Positions 30,826 to 39,393 of a DNA stretch of 64,000 nucleotides are shown here, piece after piece. Position 1 is the first letter of the stretch. Each line of letters starts with the position of its first letter. A model generated the notes under the pieces. That model made no database searches, was not told the origin of the DNA, and was given only the letters and a program-made list of their open reading frames with translations. The DNA comes from Methylophaga sp. OBS3. Its GTDB lineage: Bacteria; Pseudomonadota; Gammaproteobacteria; Nitrosococcales; Methylophagaceae. Where the stretch lies: positions 372,001 through 436,000 of the forward strand of contig NZ_JAPDMU010000003.1 of the NCBI RefSeq assembly GCF_026319325.1, in the 5' to 3' direction. A program made the translations under genes and the position numbers.

Positions 30826-32210
30826 AGCCAGGCGTTTCTTAAAGCTTCTATCGCTGCAGATAAATGCTGTACTGGAATGACTTTCATATCTTTAATTGGT
30901 TTACGGGGTGCATTGGCAGCAGGCACTAATGCATGGGTAAAACCATGTTTTGCCGCATCACGAATTCGCTCTTCACCTGCTTGAACAGGTCGAATCTCAC
31001 CAGTCAGCCCCACTTCACCAAACATCACCCAATCATGAGGCAACGCTTTATTACGCAAACTTGAAATCACTGCCGCTAAAACCGATAAATCAGCCCCTGT
31101 TTCGCTCAACTTAACACCACCCACGACATTGATAAAAACATCTTGGTCATGGCAAGTAATACCGCCATGGCGGTGAAGGATCGCCAGTAACATTGCTAAA
31201 CGATTTTGCTCTAAACCCACCGATACCCGACGTGGATTGCCAAGCGGGCTTTCATCAACCAATGCTTGAACTTCCACGAGCATCGGCCGGCTACCTTCAC
31301 GGATAACAGTAATCACACTTCCCGGCACAGCCTGCTCACCACGAGATAGGAAAATCGCCGATGGGTTACTGACTTCGCGCAGCCCCAACTCCGTCATGGC
31401 AAACACGCCTAACTCATTCACTGCGCCAAAACGATTTTTCACAGCACGCAAGATCCGATAACGCGTTGAGCTGTCACCTTCAAAATACAATACTGTATCG
31501 ACCATATGCTCTAAAACACGAGGTCCAGCAAGCGCACCTTGCTTGGTAACATGACCAACCAAGATCATCGTGGTACCACTCGATTTGGCATATCTGACTA
31601 ATTGCGCGGCACTCTCACGTACTTGGGCAACGGTACCTGGTGCTGATTGCAGTAATTCGGTAAAGACAGTTTGAATAGAGTCGATGACCATAACCTGCGG
31701 TCTACGCTGCTGAGCGGTCACAATCATTTGCTCTGCATGTGTTTCTGCTAACAAATCAACAGGGGTTTCTTGTAGTTGAAGTCGTTCAGCACGTAATTTA
31801 ATTTGTTGTAGTGATTCTTCACCACTGACATACAGCGGGCTGAGTCCACTGGTTTTCGCCATCATTGCCATGGCCTGTAACAGCAAGGTAGATTTACCAA
31901 TACCCGGATCACCACCAATCAAAACAACAGATCCTGTGACCAAGCCACCACCTAATACACGGTCTAATTCAGGTAAACCGGTAGACCAGCGCACAGCTTG
32001 TTCAGAGGTGACTTCTTGGAGTGTTTGAACAACATTTTGCTGCTGTCCAGCATAGCCAGTGTGACGACTTATGGCAGCCTGACTTGAAGCTGGTGCATGT
32101 ACTTCTTCAGTTAAGCTATTCCATGCACCACATTCGCTGCACTGCCCTGCCCATTGTGGTGTTTGAGAACCGCACTCTTTACAAACATAGACACGTTTAA
32201 CTTTGGCCAT
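30822..32210 (-). CDS. radA: DNA repair/branch-migration protein RadA
   Basis: RecA-like ATPase that promotes branch migration in recombination. The 462-residue protein has an N-terminal C4 zinc finger (C-x2-C-x9-C-x2-C, about 11-27), Walker A G-G-D-P-G-I-G-K-S-T, the RadA-specific K-N-R-F-G motif and a C-terminal Lon-protease-like domain (about 280-460). Length equals E. coli RadA (460 aa). It overlaps alr by 14 nt. Confidence 0.97.
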   Translation of the reverse strand: MAKVKRVYVCKECGSQTPQWAGQCSECGAWNSLTEEVHAPASSQAAISRHTGYAGQQQNVVQTLQEVTSEQAVRWSTGLPELDRVLGGGLVTGSVVLIGGDPGIGKSTLLLQAMAMMAKTSGLSPLYVSGEESLQQIKLRAERLQLQETPVDLLAETHAEQMIVTAQQRRPQVMVIDSIQTVFTELLQSAPGTVAQVRESAAQLVRYAKSSGTTMILVGHVTKQGALAGPRVLEHMVDTVLYFEGDSSTRYRILRAVKNRFGAVNELGVFAMTELGLREVSNPSAIFLSRGEQAVPGSVITVIREGSRPMLVEVQALVDESPLGNPRRVSVGLEQNRLAMLLAILHRHGGITCHDQDVFINVVGGVKLSETGADLSVLAAVISSLRNKALPHDWVMFGEVGLTGEIRPVQAGEERIRDAAKHGFTHALVPAANAPRKPIKDMKVIPVQHLSAAIEALRNAWL

Positions 32211-33273
32211 TTTGGTACTTCCTTGTAACTCGCCCAGCCAGCACTGTTGTTAATTCATAGGGGATGGTCTTAGCGCGTACCGCTTGTGATTCGACACTGA
32301 GTGATTCATGTCCCCAAATAACAACCTCATCACCGGTTACGGCATCAGGACAATCTTTGAGAAGTACACATACCGTATCCATAGATACACGACCAATCAC
32401 CGGTACTAACACACCACGAATCATGACTTGACCAGCGTTAGATAATTGACGATTAAAGCCGTCACCATAACCAATACTGACAACGCCCATTCGGCATACT
32501 TCTGTTGCTGTCCATTCACCACCATAACCAACTTCATGGCCAGGCGCTAAAACCTGTGTAGCGATAAGTGTCGACTTTAACTGCATAACTGGTTTAAGAC
32601 CGAGGTCGGCCCCAGTTTTATCAGCAAAAGGCGAAATGCCATATAGCATCAGCCCGGGACGTACCCAGTCGCCATGTGATGTCGGCAAGTTGATAACAGC
32701 TGCAGAGTTCGCCATACAAATCGGTAAACCTGATTGTTCAGCTAACTGATGCATGACCGCAATTTGCTTGAAATTTCGATCATCATCGTAAAGATCAGAG
32801 TTTGCAAAATGGCTCATCAAGCCCATTTTGTTTCGATAGCTTGTTAACCGCTCGATTGCATCACTAATGACTTTTGAAGGTAAACCGAGACGATGCATAC
32901 CTGTCTCTAGCATTAACCAACAATAAGGTAAGTCAGTGACGTTTAATAACCATTCGATATGGGCTGGTTGATGAATAACTGGAGCAAGTTGGTACTCAAC
33001 TGCAGTTTGAAGCTCTGCAAGCGTATGGACGCCCTCAAGTATCGTAATAGCATGATTGAAGCCTGCATTTCTAAGTGCAACACCTTCACTCAATCGCGCA
33101 ACAGCAAAAGCGTCACTGTCAATAAGTGCCGAAGCTATTTGCGTCACACCATGACCATAAGCATCAGCTTTGATAACTGACATGACTTTACTATTGGGAG
33201 CAAACTTACGAACACACTCAAGGTTGTGTTTTAAAGCCTCAAGATTAATGACTGCGTGTGGATAGAGCGTCAC
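32197..33273 (-). CDS. alr: Alanine racemase
   Basis: PLP enzyme converting L- to D-alanine for peptidoglycan. The 358-residue protein has the PLP lysine in K-A-D-A-Y-G-H-G (Lys about 34) and the catalytic tyrosine in S-I-G-Y-G-D-G. Start is GTG, overlapping the dnaB stop as GTGA. The gene follows dnaB as in many gammaproteobacteria, and its product feeds the Ddl encoded at 11-12 kb. Confidence 0.96.
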   Translation of the reverse strand: MTLYPHAVINLEALKHNLECVRKFAPNSKVMSVIKADAYGHGVTQIASALIDSDAFAVARLSEGVALRNAGFNHAITILEGVHTLAELQTAVEYQLAPVIHQPAHIEWLLNVTDLPYCWLMLETGMHRLGLPSKVISDAIERLTSYRNKMGLMSHFANSDLYDDDRNFKQIAVMHQLAEQSGLPICMANSAAVINLPTSHGDWVRPGLMLYGISPFADKTGADLGLKPVMQLKSTLIATQVLAPGHEVGYGGEWTATEVCRMGVVSIGYGDGFNRQLSNAGQVMIRGVLVPVIGRVSMDTVCVLLKDCPDAVTGDEVVIWGHESLSVESQAVRAKTIPYELTTVLAGRVTRKYQNGQS

Positions 33274-34691
33274 GAATGATCATCACCATATTCGTCGTAG
33301 TAAGCAGGCGCAAAGTTTTCAAAGCGCGTGTATTTACCTTGGAAGGTCAATGCGACCGTACCAATTGGACCGTTACGTTGCTTACCGATAATGATTTCGG
33401 CTTTGCCTTTATCTGCTGAGTCAGCGTTATAGACTTCATCACGATAAATAAAGACGATGATATCGGCATCCTGCTCAATCGCACCTGACTCACGTAAATC
33501 TGACATGACTGGACGTTTGTTTGGGCGCTGTTCCAATGAACGGTTTAACTGTGATAAGGCAATCACTGGCACATTTAATTCTTTAGCCAGAGCTTTAAGA
33601 GAACGCGATATTTCAGAGATCTCTGTGGCCCGGTTTTCAGACTGACGCCCCGTACTACTACCTTGCATCAACTGGAGGTAGTCGATGACGATAAGACTAA
33701 GGCCATGTTCACGTTTTAAACGTCTCGCACGTGCACGAAGTTCGGTTGGTGTAAGACCGCCGGTATCATCAATAAATAATGGCGCATCATTTAACAACTG
33801 AATCGCCGAGGTTAGACGCGGCCAATCCTCATCGTTCAATTTGCCGGTACGCAGTCTATGCTGATCAATACGGCCAAGCGATGACAACATACGCATTGCT
33901 AACGAGTCTGCCGGCATTTCCATACTAAATACCGCAACCGGCTCTTTTGCCTGGATTGCAGCATTTTCAGCAATATTCATCGCAAAGGTGGTTTTACCCA
34001 TCGATGGACGGCCAGCAACGATAATTAAATCTGCCGGCTGTAAACCTGATGTTTGCTCATCAAAGTCAATAAAGCCAGTTGGTAAACCGGTAATACCGCT
34101 GTCTTGTTCAAATAGTTGGTCAATACGATCAACAACCGTACTCAATACTTCTTTGACCTGAATAAAACCACCACCACGTTTTGCACCTTTTTCGGCGATT
34201 TCAAATACATGGCGTTCAGCAACATCCAGCATTTCTTCGCTGTTACGACCTTCTGGCGTAAAAGCCATGTTGGCAATGTTGTTACCAATTTGGATAAGTT
34301 GCCGGAGGATTGATCGCTCACGAACGATATTCGCATAGGCTGCGATATTGGCGGCACTTGGGGTATTTCTAGCCAGTGTTCCAAGATAGGCAAGTTCGCC
34401 GACCTTGTCTAATTCACCACGTTGTTCGTGGTACTCAGCCAATGTGATGACATCAACTGGCTGGGCTTTTTCCATCAATTGCTCGATGGCTTGGAAAATA
34501 AGTTGGTGGTCGCGACGATAGAAGTCCTTCTCGACAAGGACATCGGCGACTTGTTCCCATGCATTGTTGTCCAGCATCAAGCCGCCAAGTACTGACTGCT
34601 CTGCTTCAACGGAATGCGGAGGAACCTTCAATGCCTGCGTAGCGTTATCCTGATAATCTTCCGGATAGGTAATCTGTTCCACAGGCAACAC
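33270..34691 (-). CDS. dnaB: Replicative DNA helicase DnaB
   Basis: Hexameric 5'-3' helicase of the replication fork. The 473-residue protein has an N-terminal helical domain (about 20-125), a linker, and a RecA-like core with Walker A G-R-P-S-M-G-K-T-T and the D-Y-L-Q-L-M segment. There is no ATG start: GTG at 34689-34691 and GTG at 34680-34682 are both possible, and neither has a strong ribosome-binding site. No intein is present. It lies between rplI and alr. Its likely loader DciA is at 6.7 kb. Confidence 0.96.
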   Translation of the reverse strand: MLPVEQITYPEDYQDNATQALKVPPHSVEAEQSVLGGLMLDNNAWEQVADVLVEKDFYRRDHQLIFQAIEQLMEKAQPVDVITLAEYHEQRGELDKVGELAYLGTLARNTPSAANIAAYANIVRERSILRQLIQIGNNIANMAFTPEGRNSEEMLDVAERHVFEIAEKGAKRGGGFIQVKEVLSTVVDRIDQLFEQDSGITGLPTGFIDFDEQTSGLQPADLIIVAGRPSMGKTTFAMNIAENAAIQAKEPVAVFSMEMPADSLAMRMLSSLGRIDQHRLRTGKLNDEDWPRLTSAIQLLNDAPLFIDDTGGLTPTELRARARRLKREHGLSLIVIDYLQLMQGSSTGRQSENRATEISEISRSLKALAKELNVPVIALSQLNRSLEQRPNKRPVMSDLRESGAIEQDADIIVFIYRDEVYNADSADKGKAEIIIGKQRNGPIGTVALTFQGKYTRFENFAPAYYDEYGDDHS

Positions 34692-34729
34692 CCAGGCTGG
34701 TTAAACATAAAGCGACTACTTTTGTAGTC

Positions 34730-34763
34730 AAAAATAAGACACAGGCCATTATGACCTGTGTCC
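34730..34763 (-). terminator. Rho-independent terminator after rplI
   Basis: On the minus strand GACACAGG / CCTGTGTC with a 9-nt loop (34738-34762) is followed by TTATTTTT. It lies between the rplI stop and dnaB, so the ribosomal-protein unit probably ends here. A second small hairpin (GACTAC/GTAGTC, 34714-34729) follows immediately and may lie in the dnaB leader. Confidence 0.9.
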
Positions 34764-34786
34764 CATCTTTAATCTAGCAGAGAGGT

Positions 34787-35335
34787 TTACTCTTGCTCTT
34801 GTGCTTTCGCGATAGCTTCTTGCTCTTCGCGGGCTGCATCACGTGCTTTCTTCGCTTCTTCAGCAGCTGCTTTAGCAGCGATTTCAGCTTCAGAAGTGAT
34901 GTTAACAGCAACGCTTACCAATACATCAGCGTGCAATTGCACGTCGATTTGGTATTCGCCAGTGTGACGCAATGGGCCTGTTGGTAAACGAACTTCGTTA
35001 CGGTCAACATCAGCACCTTTAGCATTTACCGCATCAGCGATATCTGCAGCTGTGATTGAACCGAACAATTTACCTTCAACACCAGCGTTAGCCATGATGT
35101 TAACGTCGCCAGCAGCAACCAGCTTAGCTTTACGTGCTTCCGCTGCAGCCAAAATTTTAGCTGCTGCCGCTTCAAGTTCTTCACGACGTGCTTCAAACTT
35201 TTCACGGTTATCTTTGGTAGCAGGTAATGCTTTACCTTTTGGTACCAGGAAGTTACGACCGAAGCCTGCTTTTACACTAACTTCATCACCCAGGTTACCC
35301 AGTCTTTGAACTTTTTCCAGCAAAATTACTTGCAT
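34787..35335 (-). CDS. rplI: Large ribosomal subunit protein bL9 with extended tail
   Basis: L9 binds 23S rRNA near the L1 stalk and helps frame maintenance. The N-terminal rRNA-binding domain ([17 protein letters not shown]) and central helix are canonical. The C-terminal domain ends near residue 150, where E. coli L9 (149 aa) stops. Here a further ~30 residues follow, rich in Ala, Glu and Lys and ending in Q-E-Q-E, probably a charged helix or disordered tail. It is the last gene of the rpsF-rpsR-DUF2232-rplI run. Confidence 0.97.
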   Translation of the reverse strand: MQVILLEKVQRLGNLGDEVSVKAGFGRNFLVPKGKALPATKDNREKFEARREELEAAAAKILAAAEARKAKLVAAGDVNIMANAGVEGKLFGSITAADIADAVNAKGADVDRNEVRLPTGPLRHTGEYQIDVQLHADVLVSVAVNITSEAEIAAKAAAEEAKKARDAAREEQEAIAKAQEQE

Positions 35336-35358
35336 CGTTCTACCCTCATTCGCAGTAT

Positions 35359-36291
35359 TTACTGCTTATCAATTGAATCCGCATCCCCTCTCGGGTGTCT
35401 GCGAAAATTAATCCATTGTTCCGTAATTCCAAGTGTTGCAAGCAAACTAGCCATTTGAGGCAACATGATGACTAAAAGTGCATACATTGCGACCAACCAA
35501 CCCATTGATTTTTGTCTTTCACGAACCAAAGCATGCACAACGGCAATACCTTGAAACGCAAACAAAACCAACAGCACTGACAAGAAATCCGTCAGTATTG
35601 GCAAACTCTCTGACACTGATGTCATTGATGTCAGCATCAAAGCCGCGGTCACGATTGCTAATGGTTTACCCAAAAGTACATGCGTAAACTCACGACCAAA
35701 AGCGCCGTCATCATAGAGTTTGGCCTGCCACGATCTGCCAATTAAAAGCCCGATGATAATATTAAATGTCATCGCTGCTGCCAGTAAGCCGGTCATCATG
35801 CCTGCGATACTGTCAAACACTTGCTTCGTATCAGCATCACTCAATTGCCAACCTTCTTGTGTCGTTAACAATTGCATAAATGGCGTCATGGCTTCTTGCC
35901 ACCATGTTGTTGGATCTGTCACAAACAGATGCACTAACAACACACCGACCAAACCAATACCTGCTGCAGCTATCATTGATTTACCTAGTGATCGGCTATA
36001 ACCCAGCACTAGCGTTACCAAATATACTGGCAACCACGCTGTCAAAAACAAGAATAATGACAGCCAAACCAACTTAAATAACACTGCAGCAGCGATTGCA
36101 AACACGACCAGAGCCGTCAGCAACACTCGCAAACCTTCCCGTGGGCCAGTTCGCAATGTTGCCAAAACAATCACACCACTAGCCAGATAACTTAAAGGTG
36201 GTAACAACATCGCTGCTACCGCCAGAAAACTGGCTGTTAATGCTGCTTGCCAGCGACCTTGCATGGCAAATTGAGCGATTCCGCGCAGCAT
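35359..36291 (-). CDS. DUF2232 polytopic membrane protein
   Basis: A 310-residue inner-membrane protein with about eight hydrophobic spans, resembling the DUF2232 (YybS-like) family. It lies between rpsR and rplI, a position I recall for this family in other gammaproteobacteria. Function is unknown; no transporter or catalytic motif is seen. The start at 36291 is 35 nt after the rpsR stop. Confidence 0.78.
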   Translation of the reverse strand: MLRGIAQFAMQGRWQAALTASFLAVAAMLLPPLSYLASGVIVLATLRTGPREGLRVLLTALVVFAIAAAVLFKLVWLSLFLFLTAWLPVYLVTLVLGYSRSLGKSMIAAAGIGLVGVLLVHLFVTDPTTWWQEAMTPFMQLLTTQEGWQLSDADTKQVFDSIAGMMTGLLAAAMTFNIIIGLLIGRSWQAKLYDDGAFGREFTHVLLGKPLAIVTAALMLTSMTSVSESLPILTDFLSVLLVLFAFQGIAVVHALVRERQKSMGWLVAMYALLVIMLPQMASLLATLGITEQWINFRRHPRGDADSIDKQ

Positions 36292-36326
36292 ACTTAAAAC
36301 TTTACACTTGGATTAAACGAAACTGC

Positions 36327-36554
36327 TTATTTGTGCATGTCGCAATATGGCAGTAATGCCAAAAAGCGCGCGCGTTTCACACAAGTAGACAGCTGACGTT
36401 GGTAACGGGCTTTAGTACCAGTGATACGGCTAGGCACAATTTTGCCTGTTTCGGTGATGTAGTTTTTCAACAAATTTACATCTTTATAGTCGATTTGCTT
36501 CACGCCTTCGGCAGTGAAACGACAAAATTTTCTACGTCTGAAAAAACGTGCCAT
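36327..36554 (-). CDS. rpsR: Small ribosomal subunit protein bS18
   Basis: 75-residue S18, which binds 16S rRNA as a heterodimer with S6. The typical start [13 protein letters not shown] and the R-I-T-G-T segment are present. The start codon follows a strong AGGAGA site. It sits 21 nt after rpsF. Confidence 0.98.
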   Translation of the reverse strand: MARFFRRRKFCRFTAEGVKQIDYKDVNLLKNYITETGKIVPSRITGTKARYQRQLSTCVKRARFLALLPYCDMHK

Positions 36555-36575
36555 GGGAATTCTCCTATTCGCTGA

Positions 36576-36923
36576 TTAAGATGCTTGACGTTCTTGTTTT
36601 TCGTCTTCTTTACGCATCATCGGTGAAGGCTCAGTTTGCGCTTCATCCATATTGACGACTAAGTGACGAATAACAGCATCGTTAAAACGGAAAGCAGTGG
36701 TAACTTCGTTCAGTTGTTCCACGTCACATTCCACGTTCATCAGCACATAGTGTGCTTTGTGCACTTTGTTGATTGGGTAAGCCAATTGACGACGACCCCA
36801 GTCTTCCTGACGGTGAATTTGACCACCGTTGGCAGTCAGCGTTTGTGTATAACGCTCGATCATGCCAGGCACTTGTTCGCTCTGATCAGGGTGGACCAGA
36901 AACACAATTTCGTAATGTCTCAT
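36576..36923 (-). CDS. rpsF: Small ribosomal subunit protein bS6
   Basis: 115-residue S6, partner of S18 on the 30S platform. The start [14 protein letters not shown] and the segment R-R-Q-L-A-Y-P-I are canonical. The C-terminal tail is acidic/polar, as expected for a substrate of RimK-type glutamylation in some bacteria (not shown here). A GAGGAG site precedes the ATG. The 116-nt leader contains two inverted repeats, described separately. Confidence 0.98.
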   Translation of the reverse strand: MRHYEIVFLVHPDQSEQVPGMIERYTQTLTANGGQIHRQEDWGRRQLAYPINKVHKAHYVLMNVECDVEQLNEVTTAFRFNDAVIRHLVVNMDEAQTEPSPMMRKEDEKQERQAS

Positions 36924-36946
36924 TAGAGCTCCTCACGGTTTAATCA

Positions 36947-37009
36947 GCTTTTGACTTAAATAGCCAAAAGCAAGGAGTTTTTGCCAAAACTTAAAAAGTT
37001 TTCAGGCAA
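36947..37009 (-). promoter_or_regulatory. Two hairpins in the rpsF leader
   Basis: On the minus strand a long imperfect hairpin (TTGCC ... GGCAA with inner AAAAC/GTTTT, 36981-37009) follows the rlmB stop. Next comes GCTTTTG / CAAAAGC with an 11-nt loop (36947-36971). The sequence A-A-A-C-C-G then lies just ahead of the ribosome-binding site. The first could be a weak terminator without a T-tract. The second plus the CCG could form an S6:S18 autoregulatory site, a motif known upstream of rpsF in many bacteria. This is inference from layout, not a motif match. Confidence 0.35.
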
Positions 37010-37039
37010 TCCGACATTTTACTTTATTTTATGGGAGCG

Positions 37040-37843
37040 TCACAAGTTACGTTGACGTTGTGCTTCAAATAAGCACACGCCGGCTGCAACTGAAACATTG
37101 AGACTTTCTGCTTGGCCTTTCATTGGGATATACACAACAGCATCACAATGTTCACGGGTAAGACGACGAATCCCTTTGCCCTCTGCACCTAACACTAAAG
37201 CCAGAGGCCCTTTCAGATCGACTTGATACAACGTGCTTTCACTATCACCAGAGGTGCCGACTAACCAAATGCCGCGCTCTTGAAGATCGCGTAATACGCG
37301 TGCCAAGTTAGTTACTTGAACAAATGGAACACGTTCTGCAGAACCACTGGAAATTTTAATTGCAGTTGTTGTTAAGCTTGATGCCCGATCCTTAGGAGCG
37401 ATAACAGCGTGTGCACCCGCAGCTTCAGCGGTACGCAAACAAGCACCCAAATTATGCGGGTCCTGAACACCATCTAATATAAGTAGAAATGGTGGTTCTT
37501 TGAGATTGTCGAGTAACTGTTCAAGCCCAGATTCGGTCATTGTCTCTAACGGCGTCACTCTAGCAACACAACCTTGATGGCGCCCTTCTGGCACCATCAG
37601 GTCGAGTTCTTTACGGCTAATTTTATGAACGGTGATATCTAGTCGCTGGGCAACAGAGATAACATCATTAACACGCTTATCATGCCGTTCATCAGCAATC
37701 CAGATTTCAGCCACACGCGATGCAGGGACATCAAGTGCCGCCTGCACAGCATGTAGGCCGAATAACAGATCTGAATCAGATGCTGGTTTATCAGTAGGTG
37801 CCTTACGGCGTTTGGTAGGCTTCAGACTCTTGGCCCTCAACAA
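37040..37843 (-). CDS. rlmB: 23S rRNA (guanosine-2251 2'-O) methyltransferase
   Basis: SPOUT-class methyltransferase for Gm2251 in the P-loop of 23S rRNA. Conserved motifs are L-L-F-G-L-H-A-V near the start, D-G-V-Q-D-P-H-N-L-G-A, L-V-L-G-A-E-G-K-G-I-R and the C-terminal S-L-N-V-S-V-A-A-G. No ATG or GTG lies between the preceding in-frame stop and the conserved region. Start candidates are TTG at 37841-37843 or 37838-37840, or CTG codons later. The N-terminus is therefore uncertain by up to about 25 residues. The reading frame overlaps the end of the OmpA-like gene by up to 41 nt. Confidence 0.93.
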   Translation of the reverse strand: MLRAKSLKPTKRRKAPTDKPASDSDLLFGLHAVQAALDVPASRVAEIWIADERHDKRVNDVISVAQRLDITVHKISRKELDLMVPEGRHQGCVARVTPLETMTESGLEQLLDNLKEPPFLLILDGVQDPHNLGACLRTAEAAGAHAVIAPKDRASSLTTTAIKISSGSAERVPFVQVTNLARVLRDLQERGIWLVGTSGDSESTLYQVDLKGPLALVLGAEGKGIRRLTREHCDAVVYIPMKGQAESLNVSVAAGVCLFEAQRQRNL

Positions 37844-38477
37844 TCGGTTTTACAATAATTTCTACTCGACGATTTAACTGTCTACCCGCTTCGGTTTCAT
37901 TGCTTGCGCGAGGCTGCAATTCACCACGACCCGTTGGTATCAAACGGTCAGACAATACGCCACGACTGGTGAAATAGTTTACTACTGATTGCGCGCGTTG
38001 CTCTGATAATTTTTGGTTGTAGCTTTCAGAGCCTGAGCTATCGGTGTGGCCTATAACATGCACAACGGTTTTTGGATAACGTTGTAAGACATCGGCTACT
38101 TTATTCAATGTTGGCTCGAAAGCAGGTTTAATCGCCGCGCTGTTTAAGTCGAATGACACTTCATTAGAAATATCAATTTTCAGTGATTCATCTTGTAACT
38201 GCTGAATTTGAAGCTCATTACGTGCCTGCTCTTCAGCTAATGCAGCTTGCATTTCTTTTTGCTGGTTATCCATGTATCGACCAACACCTGCTCCGGCAAG
38301 ACTGCCGACCGCTGCGCCTACAAGCACACCGCCAGCACCATCATCTACGGCATAGCCTAATAGAGCGCCAGCAGCTGCACCGACAGCCGCACCTGTTTTA
38401 GTGCGCTTATTCGGATCATCAGTTGCACAGGCAGTTAATGTCGCCGCCATTGCTGTTACTAAAATTAATTTTTTCAT
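37803..38477 (-). CDS. OmpA-family lipoprotein with glycine-zipper (YiaD-like)
   Basis: A 224-residue predicted outer-membrane lipoprotein. It has a signal peptide with lipobox L-T-A-C (Cys17), a glycine-zipper segment (about 31-75, repeated G-A-A-x-G-A), a short helical linker, and a C-terminal OmpA domain (about 105-220). The OmpA domain has the peptidoglycan-binding signature G-H-T-D-S-S-G-S-E-S-Y-N and N-R-R-V-E-I. It likely tethers the outer membrane to the cell wall. The start at ATG 38475-38477 follows AAGGAG; an earlier in-frame ATG lacks support. Confidence 0.9.
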   Translation of the reverse strand: MKKLILVTAMAATLTACATDDPNKRTKTGAAVGAAAGALLGYAVDDGAGGVLVGAAVGSLAGAGVGRYMDNQQKEMQAALAEEQARNELQIQQLQDESLKIDISNEVSFDLNSAAIKPAFEPTLNKVADVLQRYPKTVVHVIGHTDSSGSESYNQKLSEQRAQSVVNYFTSRGVLSDRLIPTGRGELQPRASNETEAGRQLNRRVEIIVKPIVEGQESEAYQTP

Positions 38478-38579
38478 AACAAACTCCTTTATTGGCTTGA
38501 ATTTCACAATGCATTCTAGACCGTGACTATCCCCACCACTATACTGGTTTTTGACAAAACGAACTGAGAACCCGTCGGC

Positions 38580-39095
38580 ATGGCAAGCGAATTTATCCCT
38601 GTAAACATAGCTGTATTAACGATTTCAGATAGTCGAACAGAAAATGACGATGTTTCTGGAAAACTATTAAGAGAGCGATTATTGGCAAGTGGTCATTTAT
38701 TGGCTGACCAACAAATCGTTCCGGATGATATTTATCAAATTCGTGCTGTAGTCTCTAAGTGGATTGCCGATTCCAGTGTCGATGTCGTGTTAACGACAGG
38801 CGGCACCGGCTTTACAGGTCGTGATGGCACACCTGAGGCCGTCACTGTGCTGTTTGATAAAACTATCGAAGGTTTTGGTGAATTATTTAGACAAATCTCT
38901 TACGGGATTATCAAAACCTCAACCATTCAGTCTCGTGCTGTTGGAGGTGTGGCTAATGGCACCTTTATATTTTGCTTACCCGGTTCATCTGGTGCCTGCA
39001 AGACGGCTTGGGATGACATACTGCAAGCACAATTAGATGCGCGACATAAACCCTGTAACTTTGTCGACCTTATTCCACGGCTGCTTGAAAAGTAA
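38580..39095 (+). CDS. moaB: Molybdenum cofactor biosynthesis protein B (MoaB/MogA-like)
   Basis: A 171-residue MoaB-family protein. The molybdopterin-binding loop T-T-G-G-T-G-F-T-G-R-D-G-T-P-E and the opening S-D-S-R-T-E-N-D-D-V-S-G motif are intact. The family adenylylates molybdopterin (MogA/Cnx1G-type), although E. coli MoaB itself is dispensable. No other moa gene is nearby. It overlaps the following glutaredoxin-like gene by one base (TAATG). Confidence 0.92.
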   Translation: MASEFIPVNIAVLTISDSRTENDDVSGKLLRERLLASGHLLADQQIVPDDIYQIRAVVSKWIADSSVDVVLTTGGTGFTGRDGTPEAVTVLFDKTIEGFGELFRQISYGIIKTSTIQSRAVGGVANGTFIFCLPGSSGACKTAWDDILQAQLDARHKPCNFVDLIPRLLEK

Positions 39096-39343
39096 TGCAG
39101 GTTTGGCTTTATACCACTGCGGGTTGTCATCTGTGCGATTTAGCATTAGCCCAATTAACTTCTCTACAACAGCAATATCCGCTTGATATTCATCAAGTTG
39201 AGATTGGTGATGATGATGATTTAGTGGCGGAATATGGCATTAGAATTCCTGTCGTGAAGACTTCGAATCAGGCTGAATTGGGCTGGCCTTTTGATGTCAT
39301 TCAATTATTTGATTTTTTACAACTTAATTGCGCGGAACTTTAA
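39095..39343 (+). CDS. Glutaredoxin-like small protein (DUF836)
   Basis: An 82-residue thioredoxin-fold protein starting M-Q-V-W-L-Y-T-T-A-G-C-H-L-C. The C-H-L-C pair (Cys11/Cys14) fits a dithiol redox centre, and I-P-V-V-K (cis-proline type) follows near residue 50. This matches the DUF836 glutaredoxin-like family. Substrate is unknown. It is translationally coupled to moaB; a functional link to molybdopterin is only suggested by position. Confidence 0.85.
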   Translation: MQVWLYTTAGCHLCDLALAQLTSLQQQYPLDIHQVEIGDDDDLVAEYGIRIPVVKTSNQAELGWPFDVIQLFDFLQLNCAEL

Positions 39344-39393
39344 TAGGTATCAATCTTTCTTATCGATAAGTCTGTGAGTGACGGAGTCGATGC

